Shown piece by piece: positions 1 through 8,441 of a DNA stretch of 64,000 bases. Position 1 is the stretch's first letter, and every line of letters begins with the position of its first letter. Source of the stretch: Clostridium grantii DSM 8605 (GTDB lineage Bacteria > Bacillota > Clostridia > Clostridiales > Clostridiaceae); contig NZ_FQXM01000012.1 in NCBI RefSeq assembly GCF_900129965.1, positions 71,778 through 135,777 of the forward strand. Direction: 5' to 3'. The notes under the pieces were generated by a model, which searched no databases, was not told the origin of the DNA, and was given only the letters and a program-made list of their open reading frames with translations. A program made the translations under genes and the position numbers.

Positions 1-72
1 TACTAATTTTCTTGTGCTCTTTTATTGTTGGTAAAGTTTTAATAAAAAATTCTAATTTATTGTATTTAAGCA
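1..72 (-). CDS. Possible 5' end of a gene running off the left edge
   Basis: An ATG at 70-72 on the minus strand opens a frame with no stop for 24 codons to the window edge. The peptide starts MLKYNKLEFF and has ordinary coding composition. TTGATA with TATAGT 16 bases downstream lies just before the ATG, so a promoter is plausible. No clear ribosome binding site is visible, and such a short open frame can occur by chance in AT-rich DNA. Family not recognised. Confidence 0.25.
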
Positions 73-159
73 TACTATATATTAATAACTTTAGCTATCA
101 AGTTTAGATTCAGTAGTATTTATATTTTATCCAATTAAATAAGAAAGGTGGAACTACTT

Positions 160-810
160 ATGTTTCAAGCTGGTTTAGCAAAAACAACTAAATTTTCAGT
201 TAGAACCTTTTTATCAAAACTAATAATAAAGATATTAGTATATTTAATTATCATAGGTATTATTTTTGTTTTAGTAATAAGTGTTTTTGATAACTTTGAA
301 ATAAAAGAGAAAAACACCCTAACTGCAGGGTTGATTGAAGAAAAAATAGCTAATATTTCTGAATTAGCAACCTTAAAATATACATATAAAAATGTGGTTA
401 CTTTGAAGACTTCTAAAGAATTTTCAGATAATTTCAAGATACCTTTTACTGATAAATCATTGATTTTTACTTATAATGGTTATATAAAAGCGGGTATTGA
501 TTTAACTTCAGTTGATGTATCTATAAATAAGGATGATGAAAGTGTAATTATTAAAGTAAAGCATGCAGCTATTTTAGATAATATAGTTGATGAAGAATCT
601 GTAGAGGTATTTGATGAAAAATCCAGTGTTTTCAATAAAATAAAAACTAGTGATTATTTAGATAGTATAGTGGCAGAAAAAGAAAAAACTGAAAAAGAAT
701 TAATCAAAAATGGATTTTTAGAACAAGCAAACGACCATACAAAGTTAATCTTAGATACTTTAGTTTCTGAGATGGGTTTTAAAAAAATTGAAATTAAGTT
801 TGAAGATTAA
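160..810 (+). CDS. DUF4230-family membrane-anchored protein
   Basis: A 216-residue protein with one strongly hydrophobic segment at about residues 20-45, rich in Ile, Leu and Val. The rest is a charged extracytoplasmic domain, followed by a Glu/Lys-rich helical stretch near residue 165. The overall layout of one membrane anchor plus a soluble domain with a conserved centre resembles the uncharacterised DUF4230 family. I chose ATG 160 because AAAGGTGG lies eight bases upstream; the GTG at 148 overlaps that site. It appears monocistronic, and no terminator is obvious before the next promoter. Function is unknown and the family call is from pattern recognition only. Confidence 0.6.
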   Translation: MFQAGLAKTTKFSVRTFLSKLIIKILVYLIIIGIIFVLVISVFDNFEIKEKNTLTAGLIEEKIANISELATLKYTYKNVVTLKTSKEFSDNFKIPFTDKSLIFTYNGYIKAGIDLTSVDVSINKDDESVIIKVKHAAILDNIVDEESVEVFDEKSSVFNKIKTSDYLDSIVAEKEKTEKELIKNGFLEQANDHTKLILDTLVSEMGFKKIEIKFED

Positions 811-886
811 TTAAAATTATTATTAATATTTTCTATATAAATCTTAATATGTATTAATTATTTCTATTTTATAGTTTGTCCTTAAA

Positions 887-915
887 TTGATATACTTAAT
901 AAGCATTGATATTAA
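887..915 (+). promoter_or_regulatory. SigA-type promoter of the ECF/desulfidase operon
   Basis: TTGATA at 887-892 and TATTAA at 910-915 are separated by 17 bases. The promoter lies just upstream of an AGGAGG ribosome binding site and the ATG at 934. Confidence 0.55.
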
Positions 916-933
916 TTTTATAGGAGGAATTAT

Positions 934-1509
934 ATGAAAAATTCACCATTTACATCAACAAAAGGAATGATTTTAGCTTCGCTTGGTATAGTTATCAATA
1001 TTGTTTTTGGTACTGTAGTACAAACATTTCAAATACCATTATTATTTTTAGATACTATTGGTACAATTCTTGTATCAGTACTGTTGGGTCCTTTTGCAGG
1101 AGCATTAACAGGGGGTTTGACAAATATTATTCAAGGAATGGTTACTAATCCTAAAGATATTCCTTTTGCTCTTGTAAATATCGTTATAGGTATTATTGTA
1201 GGGTTTATTGCTAAAAAACATAAATTTGATATTAAAACTGCAGTTATCACAGGACTTATTTTAGCTGTAGTAGCTCCTCTTATAGGGACTCCTATTGCTG
1301 TATTTGTTTATGGTGGCTTAGCTGGTGGAGGCATAGATATTATTTTTGCATGGCTTTTAGCTAGTGGTAAAGGAATTTTCACTGCTGCTTTTATCCCTAG
1401 AATTACAGGTAATCTTATAGATAAGGTAGTTAGTTGTTTGTTAGTAGCCTTGGTTATAAAGAAAATACCTGAAAATTTAATTTCAGAAAGCACAAAGAAA
1501 AATGTATAG
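934..1509 (+). CDS. ECF transporter S component (CD3073-like)
   Basis: A 191-residue, very hydrophobic protein with about six membrane segments and small-residue-rich loops, as in the substrate-binding S components of energy-coupling factor vitamin transporters. The repeated pattern of a hydrophobic helix, then GPFAGALTGGL-type glycine turns, is typical. An AGGAGG site precedes the ATG. Its stop overlaps the start of the next gene by eight bases, so the two are translationally coupled. The downstream partner resembles a thiouracil desulfidase, which fits the pairing I recall in Clostridioides (CD3073 with CD3072). The ligand may therefore be a thiolated base or related sulfur-containing compound; this is inference. 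The energising EcfA/EcfT subunits are not in the window. Confidence 0.7.
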   Translation: MKNSPFTSTKGMILASLGIVINIVFGTVVQTFQIPLLFLDTIGTILVSVLLGPFAGALTGGLTNIIQGMVTNPKDIPFALVNIVIGIIVGFIAKKHKFDIKTAVITGLILAVVAPLIGTPIAVFVYGGLAGGGIDIIFAWLLASGKGIFTAAFIPRITGNLIDKVVSCLLVALVIKKIPENLISESTKKNV

Positions 1510-1993
1510 GAAAAAGCAAATTATTTATACTGCTCACTGTGTATTGAACCAAAATTCAGTTATAAGAGAGTGGGAAAGAGCTGAAGGAGCTTTTAATGAT
1601 ATTGTGAGAGTAATATTAGATAATAATATTTCCATAGTTCAACTTCCTTGTCCAGAGTTTATTTTTTTAGGTGAATCTAGACCTCCTAAAACAAAGGAAG
1701 AATACAATACTTCTGATTATAGAAAGCTTTGTAGTGAGTTAGCCGAAAAAACTATAAATCAAATGAAAGAGTATTTAAAATATGATTATAGAATACTTGG
1801 AATATTAGGAATAGAAGAGAGTCCAACTTGTGATTCTCTAGGGAAAAAGGGTGTTTTTATGGAAGAAATACTAAATTTACTAGATAGGGAAAACATAAAA
1901 TTATCTAGTTTTGACATTCCTGAAAAATACATAGAAGGACAATCAAAAGAAATTGTCGAGAATTTTAAAAGATTTATTGACATCTTTAAATAA
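1502..1993 (+). CDS. TudS-related putative desulfidase (CD3072-like)
   Basis: A 163-residue protein with the DUF523/TudS-like layout. It starts near YTAHCVLNQNS with a Cys in the first 20 residues, has a PCPE motif around residue 50, and a late SPTCDS motif. These three cysteine positions match the [4Fe-4S] ligands of thiouracil desulfidases, which remove sulfur from thiolated nucleobases. The gene overlaps the ECF S component by eight bases, suggesting uptake followed by desulfuration of the same compound. The +1 frame past the end continues in coding-like sequence to 2078 (separate entry), so the true C-terminus may be longer. Substrate is not established. Confidence 0.7.
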   Translation: MYRKKQIIYTAHCVLNQNSVIREWERAEGAFNDIVRVILDNNISIVQLPCPEFIFLGESRPPKTKEEYNTSDYRKLCSELAEKTINQMKEYLKYDYRILGILGIEESPTCDSLGKKGVFMEEILNLLDRENIKLSSFDIPEKYIEGQSKEIVENFKRFIDIFK

Positions 1994-2078
1994 AAAAGAT
2001 AAGAGCAATTTAAATATACCAGAACCACTATGGAATGCTATTATTAATACACCTGGTTGGTTCTCAATTATAGAATAA
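1983..2078 (+). other. Coding-like tail in the +1 frame after the desulfidase gene
   Basis: Reading one base out of frame from the end of the desulfidase gene gives about 31 residues ending at TAA 2076-2078, including the stretch NIPEPLWNAIINTPGWF. It contains two Trp and three Pro and looks like real protein rather than AT-rich noise. It sits over an A-rich run (six A after the T at 1991), where an indel or slippage could join the frames. It could also be the remnant of another gene. Confidence 0.35.
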
Positions 2079-2082
2079 TTCC

Positions 2083-2125
2083 AAAAGAGTCTAGTAAATT
2101 TGCAAAAGCAATACTAGACTCTTTT
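2083..2125 (+). terminator. Rho-independent terminator of the ECF/desulfidase operon
   Basis: AAAAGAGTCTAGTA at 2083-2096 pairs perfectly with TACTAGACTCTTTT at 2112-2125, a 14-bp stem ending in T residues. Confidence 0.75.
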
Positions 2126-2198
2126 ATATTCTTTAATTTTCTATACTTTATGATTAGAATACATGGTTTTATTTTTGTGTATTAGTGTTAAAATATAA

Positions 2199-2226
2199 TT
2201 GAGGTTATACTTTAAAATATTATGAT
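2199..2226 (+). promoter_or_regulatory. Promoter of the GH9 gene
   Basis: TTGAGG at 2199-2204 and TATGAT at 2221-2226 are 16 bases apart. Transcription would start near 2233, just before the palindromic operator. Confidence 0.5.
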
Positions 2227-2251
2227 ATGTATATTTTTTTTAGGAATTTTT

Positions 2252-2265
2252 CTTAACCGGTTAAG
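2252..2265. promoter_or_regulatory. LacI-type operator palindrome
   Basis: CTTAACCGGTTAAG is a perfect 14-bp palindrome with the central CCGG typical of LacI/GalR-family operators. It lies about 20 bases downstream of the predicted transcription start and 62 bases before the GH9 ATG, where a bound repressor would block elongation. The regulator is not in the window. Confidence 0.6.
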
Positions 2266-2327
2266 TAGACTAGCTGTTAATAATAAGTTCTAGAGTATAC
2301 CTAAATAATTTTAAGTAGGTGTATAAT

Positions 2328-4529
2328 ATGGAGAATTTTTTTAAACTTGTAGTGGTGGTATCATTTGTTTTTTTAGTTGCATGTTCTAATAACGTATCAA
2401 ATAGTAACAATTCTTCAATTACAGGTAATGCTGTTGTAGATGAAAGTCAAGAAAATTTGCTTATTAATTATGATTTTTCAAGTGGAAACACAGAAGGTTG
2501 GGGTTATTTTGAACAAAATGGTTCAGGAGAGTTTAGCGTTGTAGAAGAAGAACTGGAAGTTAAAGTAAACGATTCCGGTAAAGAAGATTATTCAGTTCAA
2601 ATTTACCAAGATGGATTTTTATTAGCCCAAGGATGTAAGTACGAATTAAGATTTGACGCTATGTCAACTATCGATCGTTCATTTGGAGTTAGATTTCAAA
2701 TAAATGGTGGAGATTATCATGCATATTCGTCTAACAATTATGATTTAACTTCTGAAGTACAAACATATACTTTAGAATTTGAAATGAAAGAACCAACTGA
2801 TCCAGCACCAAGATTAGCTTTGAACTTAGGAACCCCAAAAGATTTGGAAACTTTAGAAGCTCATAAAGTGTATTTTGATAACTTTTCACTTGTTTTATTA
2901 GATGATTCTAATAAAGTTGAATCATCAATTGAAAATAAAATGAAACAAATAAATATTAATCAATTAGGATATCCCTTAGATTATAAAAAAATTGCAGTTT
3001 TCAGAGGTGAGGATGTTGATAAAACTTTTGATGTTGTAAATATAGAAACAAATAAAGTTGTTTATACTGGTGATATAGAAAAAGAATTTATAAATAAAAC
3101 ATCAGGCGAGACAAACTATTATGGTGATTTTAGCAATGTAAGAGAAAAAGGAAAATATATTATCAAAACTGAAACTTTAGGGAACTCTTACGAGTTTGAA
3201 ATTTCAAATGATATATATGAAAGAGTAGATTATGATATACTTAAAATGTTGTATCTACAGCGTTGTGGAGTAGAATTAACATCGGAATTAGCTGGTGACT
3301 ATGCACATCCTATTTGCCATAATGATGAAGCAACCATCTATGGAACAACCACTAAAATTGATGTATCAGGTGGATGGCACGATGCAGGGGATTATGGAAG
3401 ATATGTTGTACCTGGTGCTAAAACTGTAGCTGATTTATTTCTTGCTTATCAATCTAAGCCTGATAATTTTGGCGATAACTTAGGTATCCCAGAAAGTTCA
3501 AATGGTATTGCTGACATATTAGATGAAGCACGATTTGAGTTAGAATGGATGTTAAAAATGCAGGATTCTGAAAGTGGAGGAGTTTATCATAAAGTAACAG
3601 GTGCTAATTTCCCAGGAACTGTAATGCCGCAGGATGAAACAAGTGAACTGATAGTTAGTCCAATTTCAGATGCTGCAACAGGGGATTTTGCTGCTGTAAT
3701 GGCAATGAGTTATGATACCTTTAAAAGTATAGATAAAGATTTTGCTGAGAAATGTTTGAACTCTTCTAAGAAAGCTTGGGACTATTTAAACAAAAAATCA
3801 ACATTCCAAGGATTTAAAAATCCATCAGGTATAGTTACAGGAGAATATGGTGATTCAACTATTTCTGATGAATATTTATGGGCTAGTGTTGAGCTTTATA
3901 AAGTAACGTATGATAAGAAATATCATACTGAAATCAAAGAAAATTATTCAAATAAAAGTCTTGGATTAGGTTGGGCTGACGTGGGAATTTATGCTTTATA
4001 TGATTATTTGAATATTGACAATGATAAGGTTGATTCAGAGTTATTTAATAAGATGAAAAATGATCTAATATCAGCTGCAGACGAAGCTCTTAAACTATCA
4101 AAAAATGATGGATATTTCATTTCAATGGGTGAGGAATATCCTTGGGGTAGTAATATGACAGTTGCTAATAAAGCAATGCTATTACAAATGGCAAATAAAA
4201 TAGCTGAAAATTCAGAGTACATTGAAGCTGCAAGAAATAATATAAATTATTTATTTGGGGTTAATCCAATGTCAACAAGTTATGTAACAGGATATGGTAC
4301 TATTTCGCCAGTTTCTACACACCACCGTCCATCACAAAGTATTAATTCAACAATGCCTGGCATGCTAGTTGGCGGACCTAATAGTAATCTTCAAGATCCA
4401 TATGCAAAATCTGTACTAGCTAATGAGCCACCAGCAAAATGCTATGTTGATAATTCACAAAGTTATTCATGTAATGAGATTACAATTTATTGGAACTCAC
4501 CATTGATTTATGCATTAACAAATAGATAA
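2328..4529 (+). CDS. Secreted GH9 beta-glucanase lipoprotein with CBM and Ig-like domains
   Basis: A 733-residue glycoside hydrolase family 9 enzyme predicted to cut cellulose or mixed beta-glucans outside the cell. A signal peptide ends in the lipobox LVAC (Cys19), so it should be a membrane-anchored lipoprotein. Residues about 43-190 form a CBM4/9-like beta-sandwich, about 208-300 the CelD N-terminal Ig-like domain, and the remainder the (alpha/alpha)6 catalytic domain. Visible catalytic features are DAGDYGRY near residue 352 (nucleophile-activating Asp), THHRP near 664 and the C-terminal NEITIYWN with the acid Glu near 717. ATG 2328 is chosen because AGGTG lies seven bases upstream; the GTG at 2319 overlaps it. 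No other cellulase gene is nearby. The LacI-type operator suggests induction by an oligosaccharide. Confidence 0.9.
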   Translation: MENFFKLVVVVSFVFLVACSNNVSNSNNSSITGNAVVDESQENLLINYDFSSGNTEGWGYFEQNGSGEFSVVEEELEVKVNDSGKEDYSVQIYQDGFLLAQGCKYELRFDAMSTIDRSFGVRFQINGGDYHAYSSNNYDLTSEVQTYTLEFEMKEPTDPAPRLALNLGTPKDLETLEAHKVYFDNFSLVLLDDSNKVESSIENKMKQININQLGYPLDYKKIAVFRGEDVDKTFDVVNIETNKVVYTGDIEKEFINKTSGETNYYGDFSNVREKGKYIIKTETLGNSYEFEISNDIYERVDYDILKMLYLQRCGVELTSELAGDYAHPICHNDEATIYGTTTKIDVSGGWHDAGDYGRYVVPGAKTVADLFLAYQSKPDNFGDNLGIPESSNGIADILDEARFELEWMLKMQDSESGGVYHKVTGANFPGTVMPQDETSELIVSPISDAATGDFAAVMAMSYDTFKSIDKDFAEKCLNSSKKAWDYLNKKSTFQGFKNPSGIVTGEYGDSTISDEYLWASVELYKVTYDKKYHTEIKENYSNKSLGLGWADVGIYALYDYLNIDNDKVDSELFNKMKNDLISAADEALKLSKNDGYFISMGEEYPWGSNMTVANKAMLLQMANKIAENSEYIEAARNNINYLFGVNPMSTSYVTGYGTISPVSTHHRPSQSINSTMPGMLVGGPNSNLQDPYAKSVLANEPPAKCYVDNSQSYSCNEITIYWNSPLIYALTNR

Positions 4530-4541
4530 AAAAATTAGAAT

Positions 4542-4570
4542 AAAAAATCACCTGATTCAGGTGATTTTTT
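4542..4570. terminator. Terminator after the GH9 gene
   Basis: AAATCACCTGA pairs with TCAGGTGATTT around a one-base centre and is followed by six T. The A run on the left side could serve the convergent ydcF-like gene too. Confidence 0.8.
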
Positions 4571-4628
4571 ATTCTAGAATTTAATTGTTTGAATTTTAAA
4601 TGCTTATAGCTGATAATTAAGCAAAGAT

Positions 4629-5381
4629 TCAAATCCTATCGAATATAAAAGACTTTATAAATGCAAAATACTCTCTAACATAAAAATTTGGTATTGTGTA
4701 AAAATAAGTTTTTGCTGGTATCCCTTCTGCCTTCAAACCAACTCTTTTAGCTAAAAACTCTGCTCTAAAAACGTGAAATCCATTTGTAATTAAGGATATT
4801 TTTTTATTCTCAGATTCTTGATCTTTTTCAATTATTCTTTTCGAATAAATTAAATTTTCTAGAGTACTTGTAGATTTATCTTCCATAATAATATTTTCAT
4901 CTGGTATTCCTTTTTTAACAAGAAAGTCCTTCATAGCTTGTGCTTCAGAAATATCCTCATCGGATCCTTGCCCTCCAGATACAATTACTTTTGTATTTGG
5001 GTAAGCCTCTAGATAATCTAAAGATTTTTCCATCCTATATACTAGAATAGTTGACATAGTACTTCCTCTTAATCCTGCTCCTAAAACTATTAAATAATCA
5101 CTTTTCTCAAAAGTTTTATTAAAATTATTTGTTATAATCACTGTTTCAAAAATCAAGAATGTTGAAAATACAAATAAGCTTATTGACCAAAAGATACATT
5201 TAATTGTTTTGCTTATAGGAACATTAATTGAAATTTTAGTTTTTGGATATGTATAATATGATAAAAGAAATAAAGCAATTCCAAGCACTATCCAAAACTT
5301 AGAAAAACTCATCCACCATATAAATGCATAATACAAAAGGCTTAAAATTCCTAAAATTATAAATATAATCGTAAGTAACAT
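4629..5381 (-). CDS. YdcF/SanA-family (DUF218) membrane protein
   Basis: A 250-residue protein with several N-terminal membrane segments (about residues 1-100), followed by a soluble DUF218 domain. The domain begins with YLIVLGAGLRG and contains VSGGQGSDE and EDKSTSTLENL, the family's conserved nucleotide-fold and acidic motifs. YdcF/SanA proteins are linked to envelope integrity and vancomycin sensitivity, but the biochemical role is unsettled. I place the start at ATG 5381 because GGAG lies eight bases upstream; the TTG at 5405 has no ribosome site. It is convergent with the GH9 gene and divergent from the oxidoreductase. Confidence 0.8.
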   Translation of the reverse strand: MLLTIIFIILGILSLLYYAFIWWMSFSKFWIVLGIALFLLSYYTYPKTKISINVPISKTIKCIFWSISLFVFSTFLIFETVIITNNFNKTFEKSDYLIVLGAGLRGSTMSTILVYRMEKSLDYLEAYPNTKVIVSGGQGSDEDISEAQAMKDFLVKKGIPDENIIMEDKSTSTLENLIYSKRIIEKDQESENKKISLITNGFHVFRAEFLAKRVGLKAEGIPAKTYFYTIPNFYVREYFAFIKSFIFDRI

Positions 5382-5560
5382 TCTATTTACTCCATTCTTC
5401 TTCAATTTTAAGTTAGAAATACTTTAACTACTTTATGATAATTATATCATAATTGGAATTTTAAAGCTAAAATACTCACTAGAAATTTAATTTTACATAT
5501 CAAAAGATTTTCTATTTATGTTATTATGTTAGTAGTAACTAGAAGGGGATGGAAATTAAT

Positions 5561-6316
5561 ATGTTAAAAGTAGTAGCTGTAAATTCAAGCAATAGAAAAA
5601 AGAATACTTATAACCTTATTGCTCAAGCAAAAGAAATATTTAAAAATAATAATATTGAGGTAGAAATAATAAATCTTTTCGATTATGACATAAAAAATTG
5701 TATTGGGTGTGAACATTGCATTACTAAAGGTGGATGTATATTGAAAGATAATGCTTTTGAGATAATGGAGAAAATGAAGTCTAGTGATGGAATAATATTA
5801 ACAACTCCTGTTTACTTAGAAAATGTATCAGGCAAGTTAAAAACTTTTATTGATAGAACCTGTAGTTGGTTCCATCGTCCAGAGCTTTACGGAAAACCAG
5901 TTCTTCTTATGTCCACAACCATGGGCTCTGGACTTAAATCTACTCTTAATTATTTGGAAAGGGTAGTAATTCAATGGGGTGGTTTCAATGCTGGTAAAAT
6001 CAGCAGAAACATTAGAACTATGAATAATGTAGTTACTGAAGATGAGTGTGCCAGTTTCATAAAGCATCTTACAATGGGGAAAGATAAATATGAACCTTCA
6101 TTACAGTCTCTTATAAACTTTCAAGTACAAAAGGTTCTTGCTTATAAGTTGATTGATTTAGATAGTGAGTATTGGAAGATGAAAAATTGGAATAACTCTA
6201 TATATTATTTTGATTGTAAAATTAATATTTTTAATAGATTAATCGCAAGGAATTTTGGAAGTTTTTTAAATAATAAAGTTAATAAACCCCACACAAAAAA
6301 CCAAAAAAGCGAATAA
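5561..6316 (+). CDS. Flavodoxin-like FMN oxidoreductase with a cysteine cluster
   Basis: A 251-residue protein of the NADPH-dependent FMN reductase/iron-sulfur flavoprotein superfamily. The N-terminal beta strand leads to a phosphate-binding loop, VNSSNRKKNT. The cluster NCIGCEHC plus a following GGC near residues 47-58 could hold a metal or disulfide. TTPVYLENVSG is the flavin-ring loop. The C-terminal third is basic and not family-conserved. An AGAAGGGG site lies 12 bases before ATG 5561; the ATG at 5549 is too close to it. Physiological substrate unknown. Confidence 0.75.
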   Translation: MLKVVAVNSSNRKKNTYNLIAQAKEIFKNNNIEVEIINLFDYDIKNCIGCEHCITKGGCILKDNAFEIMEKMKSSDGIILTTPVYLENVSGKLKTFIDRTCSWFHRPELYGKPVLLMSTTMGSGLKSTLNYLERVVIQWGGFNAGKISRNIRTMNNVVTEDECASFIKHLTMGKDKYEPSLQSLINFQVQKVLAYKLIDLDSEYWKMKNWNNSIYYFDCKINIFNRLIARNFGSFLNNKVNKPHTKNQKSE

Positions 6317-6341
6317 AAATGCTGATTTACTTAAAAATATA

Positions 6342-6350
6342 TGTTATAAT
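6342..6350 (+). promoter_or_regulatory. Extended -10 promoter of purB
   Basis: TGTTATAAT is a perfect extended -10 element (TGnTATAAT), with a weak -35 (CTGATT) 17 bases upstream. No purine-riboswitch core was recognised between here and the ATG at 6408. Confidence 0.5.
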
Positions 6351-6407
6351 GTGAATGTTGAGTTTGAAAAACTAAAATTTATTTGTATTCGGAGGTTATT
6401 TAGTATT

Positions 6408-7841
6408 ATGGATAGAACAACATATGAAACACCTTTAAATAGTAGATACGCTTCAAAGGAAATGTCATATCTTTTTTCTTCAGATATGAAGTTTGTTACA
6501 TGGAGAAAATTATGGGTAGCATTAGCTGAAGGTGAAAGAGAATTAGGAATAAATATTGAAGAAAGTCAAATTAATGAATTAAAAAATTTCATTGATGATA
6601 TAAACTATGAAGTTGCTGAAGAAAAAGAAAAAGAAATTAGACATGATGTAATGAGTCATGTTTATGCTTATGGAGTTCAGTGTCCTTCCGCAAAAGGAAT
6701 AATTCACCTAGGAGCTACTAGTTGTTATGTAGGGGATAACACTGACCTTATAATAATGAGAGAAGCCTTATTATTAGTAAAGAAAAAATTAATTAATGTG
6801 ATGAATAATTTAGCAAAATTTGCTTTAGAATATAAAGATGTTCCTACTTTAGGATTTACTCATCTTCAACCTGCACAATTAACTACTATAGGTAAAAGAG
6901 CTACTCTTTGGTTACAAGAGTTACAATTAGATTTAGAAAATTTAGATTTTGTTATAGATAAATTGAAAATGAGAGGTGTTAAAGGTACTACTGGTACTCA
7001 AGCTAGCTTCTTAAGTTTATTTGATGGAGACCACGAAAAAGTTAAAAAATTAGATAAATATGTTTCTACTAAAATGGGTTTTGCAAAAACTTACGGTGTA
7101 ACAGGCCAAACTTATTCTAGAAAAGTTGATTCAATAGTTTTAAATACTTTATCAGAAATAGCCCAAAGTGCTTACAAGTTCAGTAATGATTTAAGAATCC
7201 TTCAAAACATGAAAGAAATGGAAGAACCTTTTGGAAAAAATCAAGTTGGCTCTTCAGCTATGGCTTACAAAAGAAATCCTATGAGAAGTGAAAGAATAGG
7301 ATCATTAAGCAGATATGTAATTGTTGATGCTTTAAATCCAGCTATTACCGCTGCTAGTCAATGGTTTGAAAGAACTTTGGATGACTCAGCTAATAAAAGA
7401 TTGGCAGTAGCAGAAGGTTTCTTAGCCTTAGATGGAGTACTAAATCTTTATATCAATGTTACTGAAAGCATGGTAGTTTACAAAAACGTAATTGCAGCTC
7501 ATGTTCAAAGTGAGTTACCTTTTATGGCAACAGAGAATATCTTAATGGAAGCTGTAAAAAGAGGCGGAGACAGACAAGAATTACACGAAAGCATTAGAGT
7601 TCACTCTATGGAAGCAGCAAGAGGAGTTAAAGAACAAGGAAAAGCTAATGATTTAATAGATAGAATTTTAGCTGATGACACTTTCAAATTCACTGAAGAA
7701 GAAATTTTATCAATAATGGATGCTAAAAACTTTATAGGAAGATCTCCTGAACAGGTTGTAGAGTTTATTGATGAATATATAAAGCCTGTTTTAGAAGAGA
7801 ATGCTGATTTACTTGATTCAAGTGTTGAAATTAACGTTTAA
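6408..7841 (+). CDS. purB: Adenylosuccinate lyase
   Basis: A 477-residue fumarase/aspartase-superfamily enzyme. It catalyses two steps of purine synthesis, splitting SAICAR and adenylosuccinate to release fumarate. The family signature GSSAMAYKRNP lies at about residues 280-290 with the catalytic serine loop. GFTHLQPAQ near residue 150 supplies the general acid His, and LGATSCYVGDN near 100 is also conserved. The ATG at 6408 follows CGGAGG by about 12 bases; an upstream GTG in frame has no ribosome site. It stands alone here rather than in a pur operon and ends in a strong terminator. Confidence 0.95.
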   Translation: MDRTTYETPLNSRYASKEMSYLFSSDMKFVTWRKLWVALAEGERELGINIEESQINELKNFIDDINYEVAEEKEKEIRHDVMSHVYAYGVQCPSAKGIIHLGATSCYVGDNTDLIIMREALLLVKKKLINVMNNLAKFALEYKDVPTLGFTHLQPAQLTTIGKRATLWLQELQLDLENLDFVIDKLKMRGVKGTTGTQASFLSLFDGDHEKVKKLDKYVSTKMGFAKTYGVTGQTYSRKVDSIVLNTLSEIAQSAYKFSNDLRILQNMKEMEEPFGKNQVGSSAMAYKRNPMRSERIGSLSRYVIVDALNPAITAASQWFERTLDDSANKRLAVAEGFLALDGVLNLYINVTESMVVYKNVIAAHVQSELPFMATENILMEAVKRGGDRQELHESIRVHSMEAARGVKEQGKANDLIDRILADDTFKFTEEEILSIMDAKNFIGRSPEQVVEFIDEYIKPVLEENADLLDSSVEINV

Positions 7842-7868
7842 TTAGCTTAAATTGTATAAAAACTATTA

Positions 7869-7900
7869 GAAACATGACATACAGCTGTCATGTTTCTTTA
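7869..7900 (+). terminator. purB terminator
   Basis: GAAACATGACA at 7869-7879 pairs with TGTCATGTTTC at 7886-7896 across a six-base loop, then TTTA. Confidence 0.8.
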
Positions 7901-7918
7901 TTGCCATAACAACACCAC

Positions 7919-8119
7919 CTAAAATTTTGATTTGTTATAGTTATAGGGAATACTTGTTCCAACAACTACATCTTCGATTTTTTCAATAATAAGCCAATCA
8001 TCCATATTGCCCTGATGTTCAAAGTCAAGGGGGGGATTTCACGCATATTCTCAAATTCTATCAAACACATACATTTTTTATGCCAATTCTTTGTTATCAC
8101 AATATACTAAGTGTACCAT
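7919..8119 (-). pseudogene. ASCH-domain protein pseudogene with internal deletion
   Basis: On the minus strand a good ribosome site (GGAGATG) precedes an ATG that opens MVHLVYCDNKELA and then stops. Immediately after, in another frame, the sequence resumes as KCMCLIEFENMREI and runs through GNMDDWLIIEK and VGTSIPYNYNKSKF to a TAG at 7919-7921. Both ends match what I recall of a clostridial ASCH-domain family (RNA- or nucleotide-related fold) of about 150 residues. The middle of roughly 80 residues is gone, and a run of seven C (as seven G on the plus strand near 8030) may be a further indel. The gene is clearly non-functional. It lies between purB and the hydrogenase operon. Confidence 0.7.
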
Positions 8120-8206
8120 ATTTTCATCTCCTAAGAATAAAATACTCTGTTTTATATAATGATACCTCTCTTTTTCTGCCCAATAAAGAGAGGGTATATA
8201 AATACT

Positions 8207-8350
8207 CTAGCCATAATTTTCTACAATCAAATCATAAAAATTAAAACCTTTTCCTAAATTATACTTAATATTAAAAACATTGTAAATTTTGATTATGCAA
8301 AAATAGCCTCTCTTATCTTGAAATATAAGTCTTTTACATATTTCATTTCA
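8207..8350 (-). pseudogene. Remnant of an unidentified protein-coding gene
   Basis: A minus-strand frame without a start codon runs about 47 codons to TAG at 8207-8209, with coding-like stretches RLIFQDKRGYF and NLGKGFNFYDLIVENYG. It directly precedes the ASCH pseudogene in the same orientation. I do not recognise the family. The lack of a start and the short length suggest the 3' end of a decayed gene. Confidence 0.4.
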
Positions 8351-8441
8351 ATATTATGCCAGTCTCATTTATAAAGAATATATAACTCTTTTATAGAATA
8401 TACATTTAAAGTCAAGTAATTTATATGGTGGTATAAAAACT

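Noticed and set aside
1992..1998. A AAA AAG heptamer as a programmed -1 frameshift site for the desulfidase tail
   Set aside because: The heptamer lies after the stop codon of the zero frame, and joining the tail needs a +1 rather than -1 shift.
6317..6407. Possible purine riboswitch before purB
   Set aside because: The leader is too short and shows no conserved aptamer core or terminator pair.
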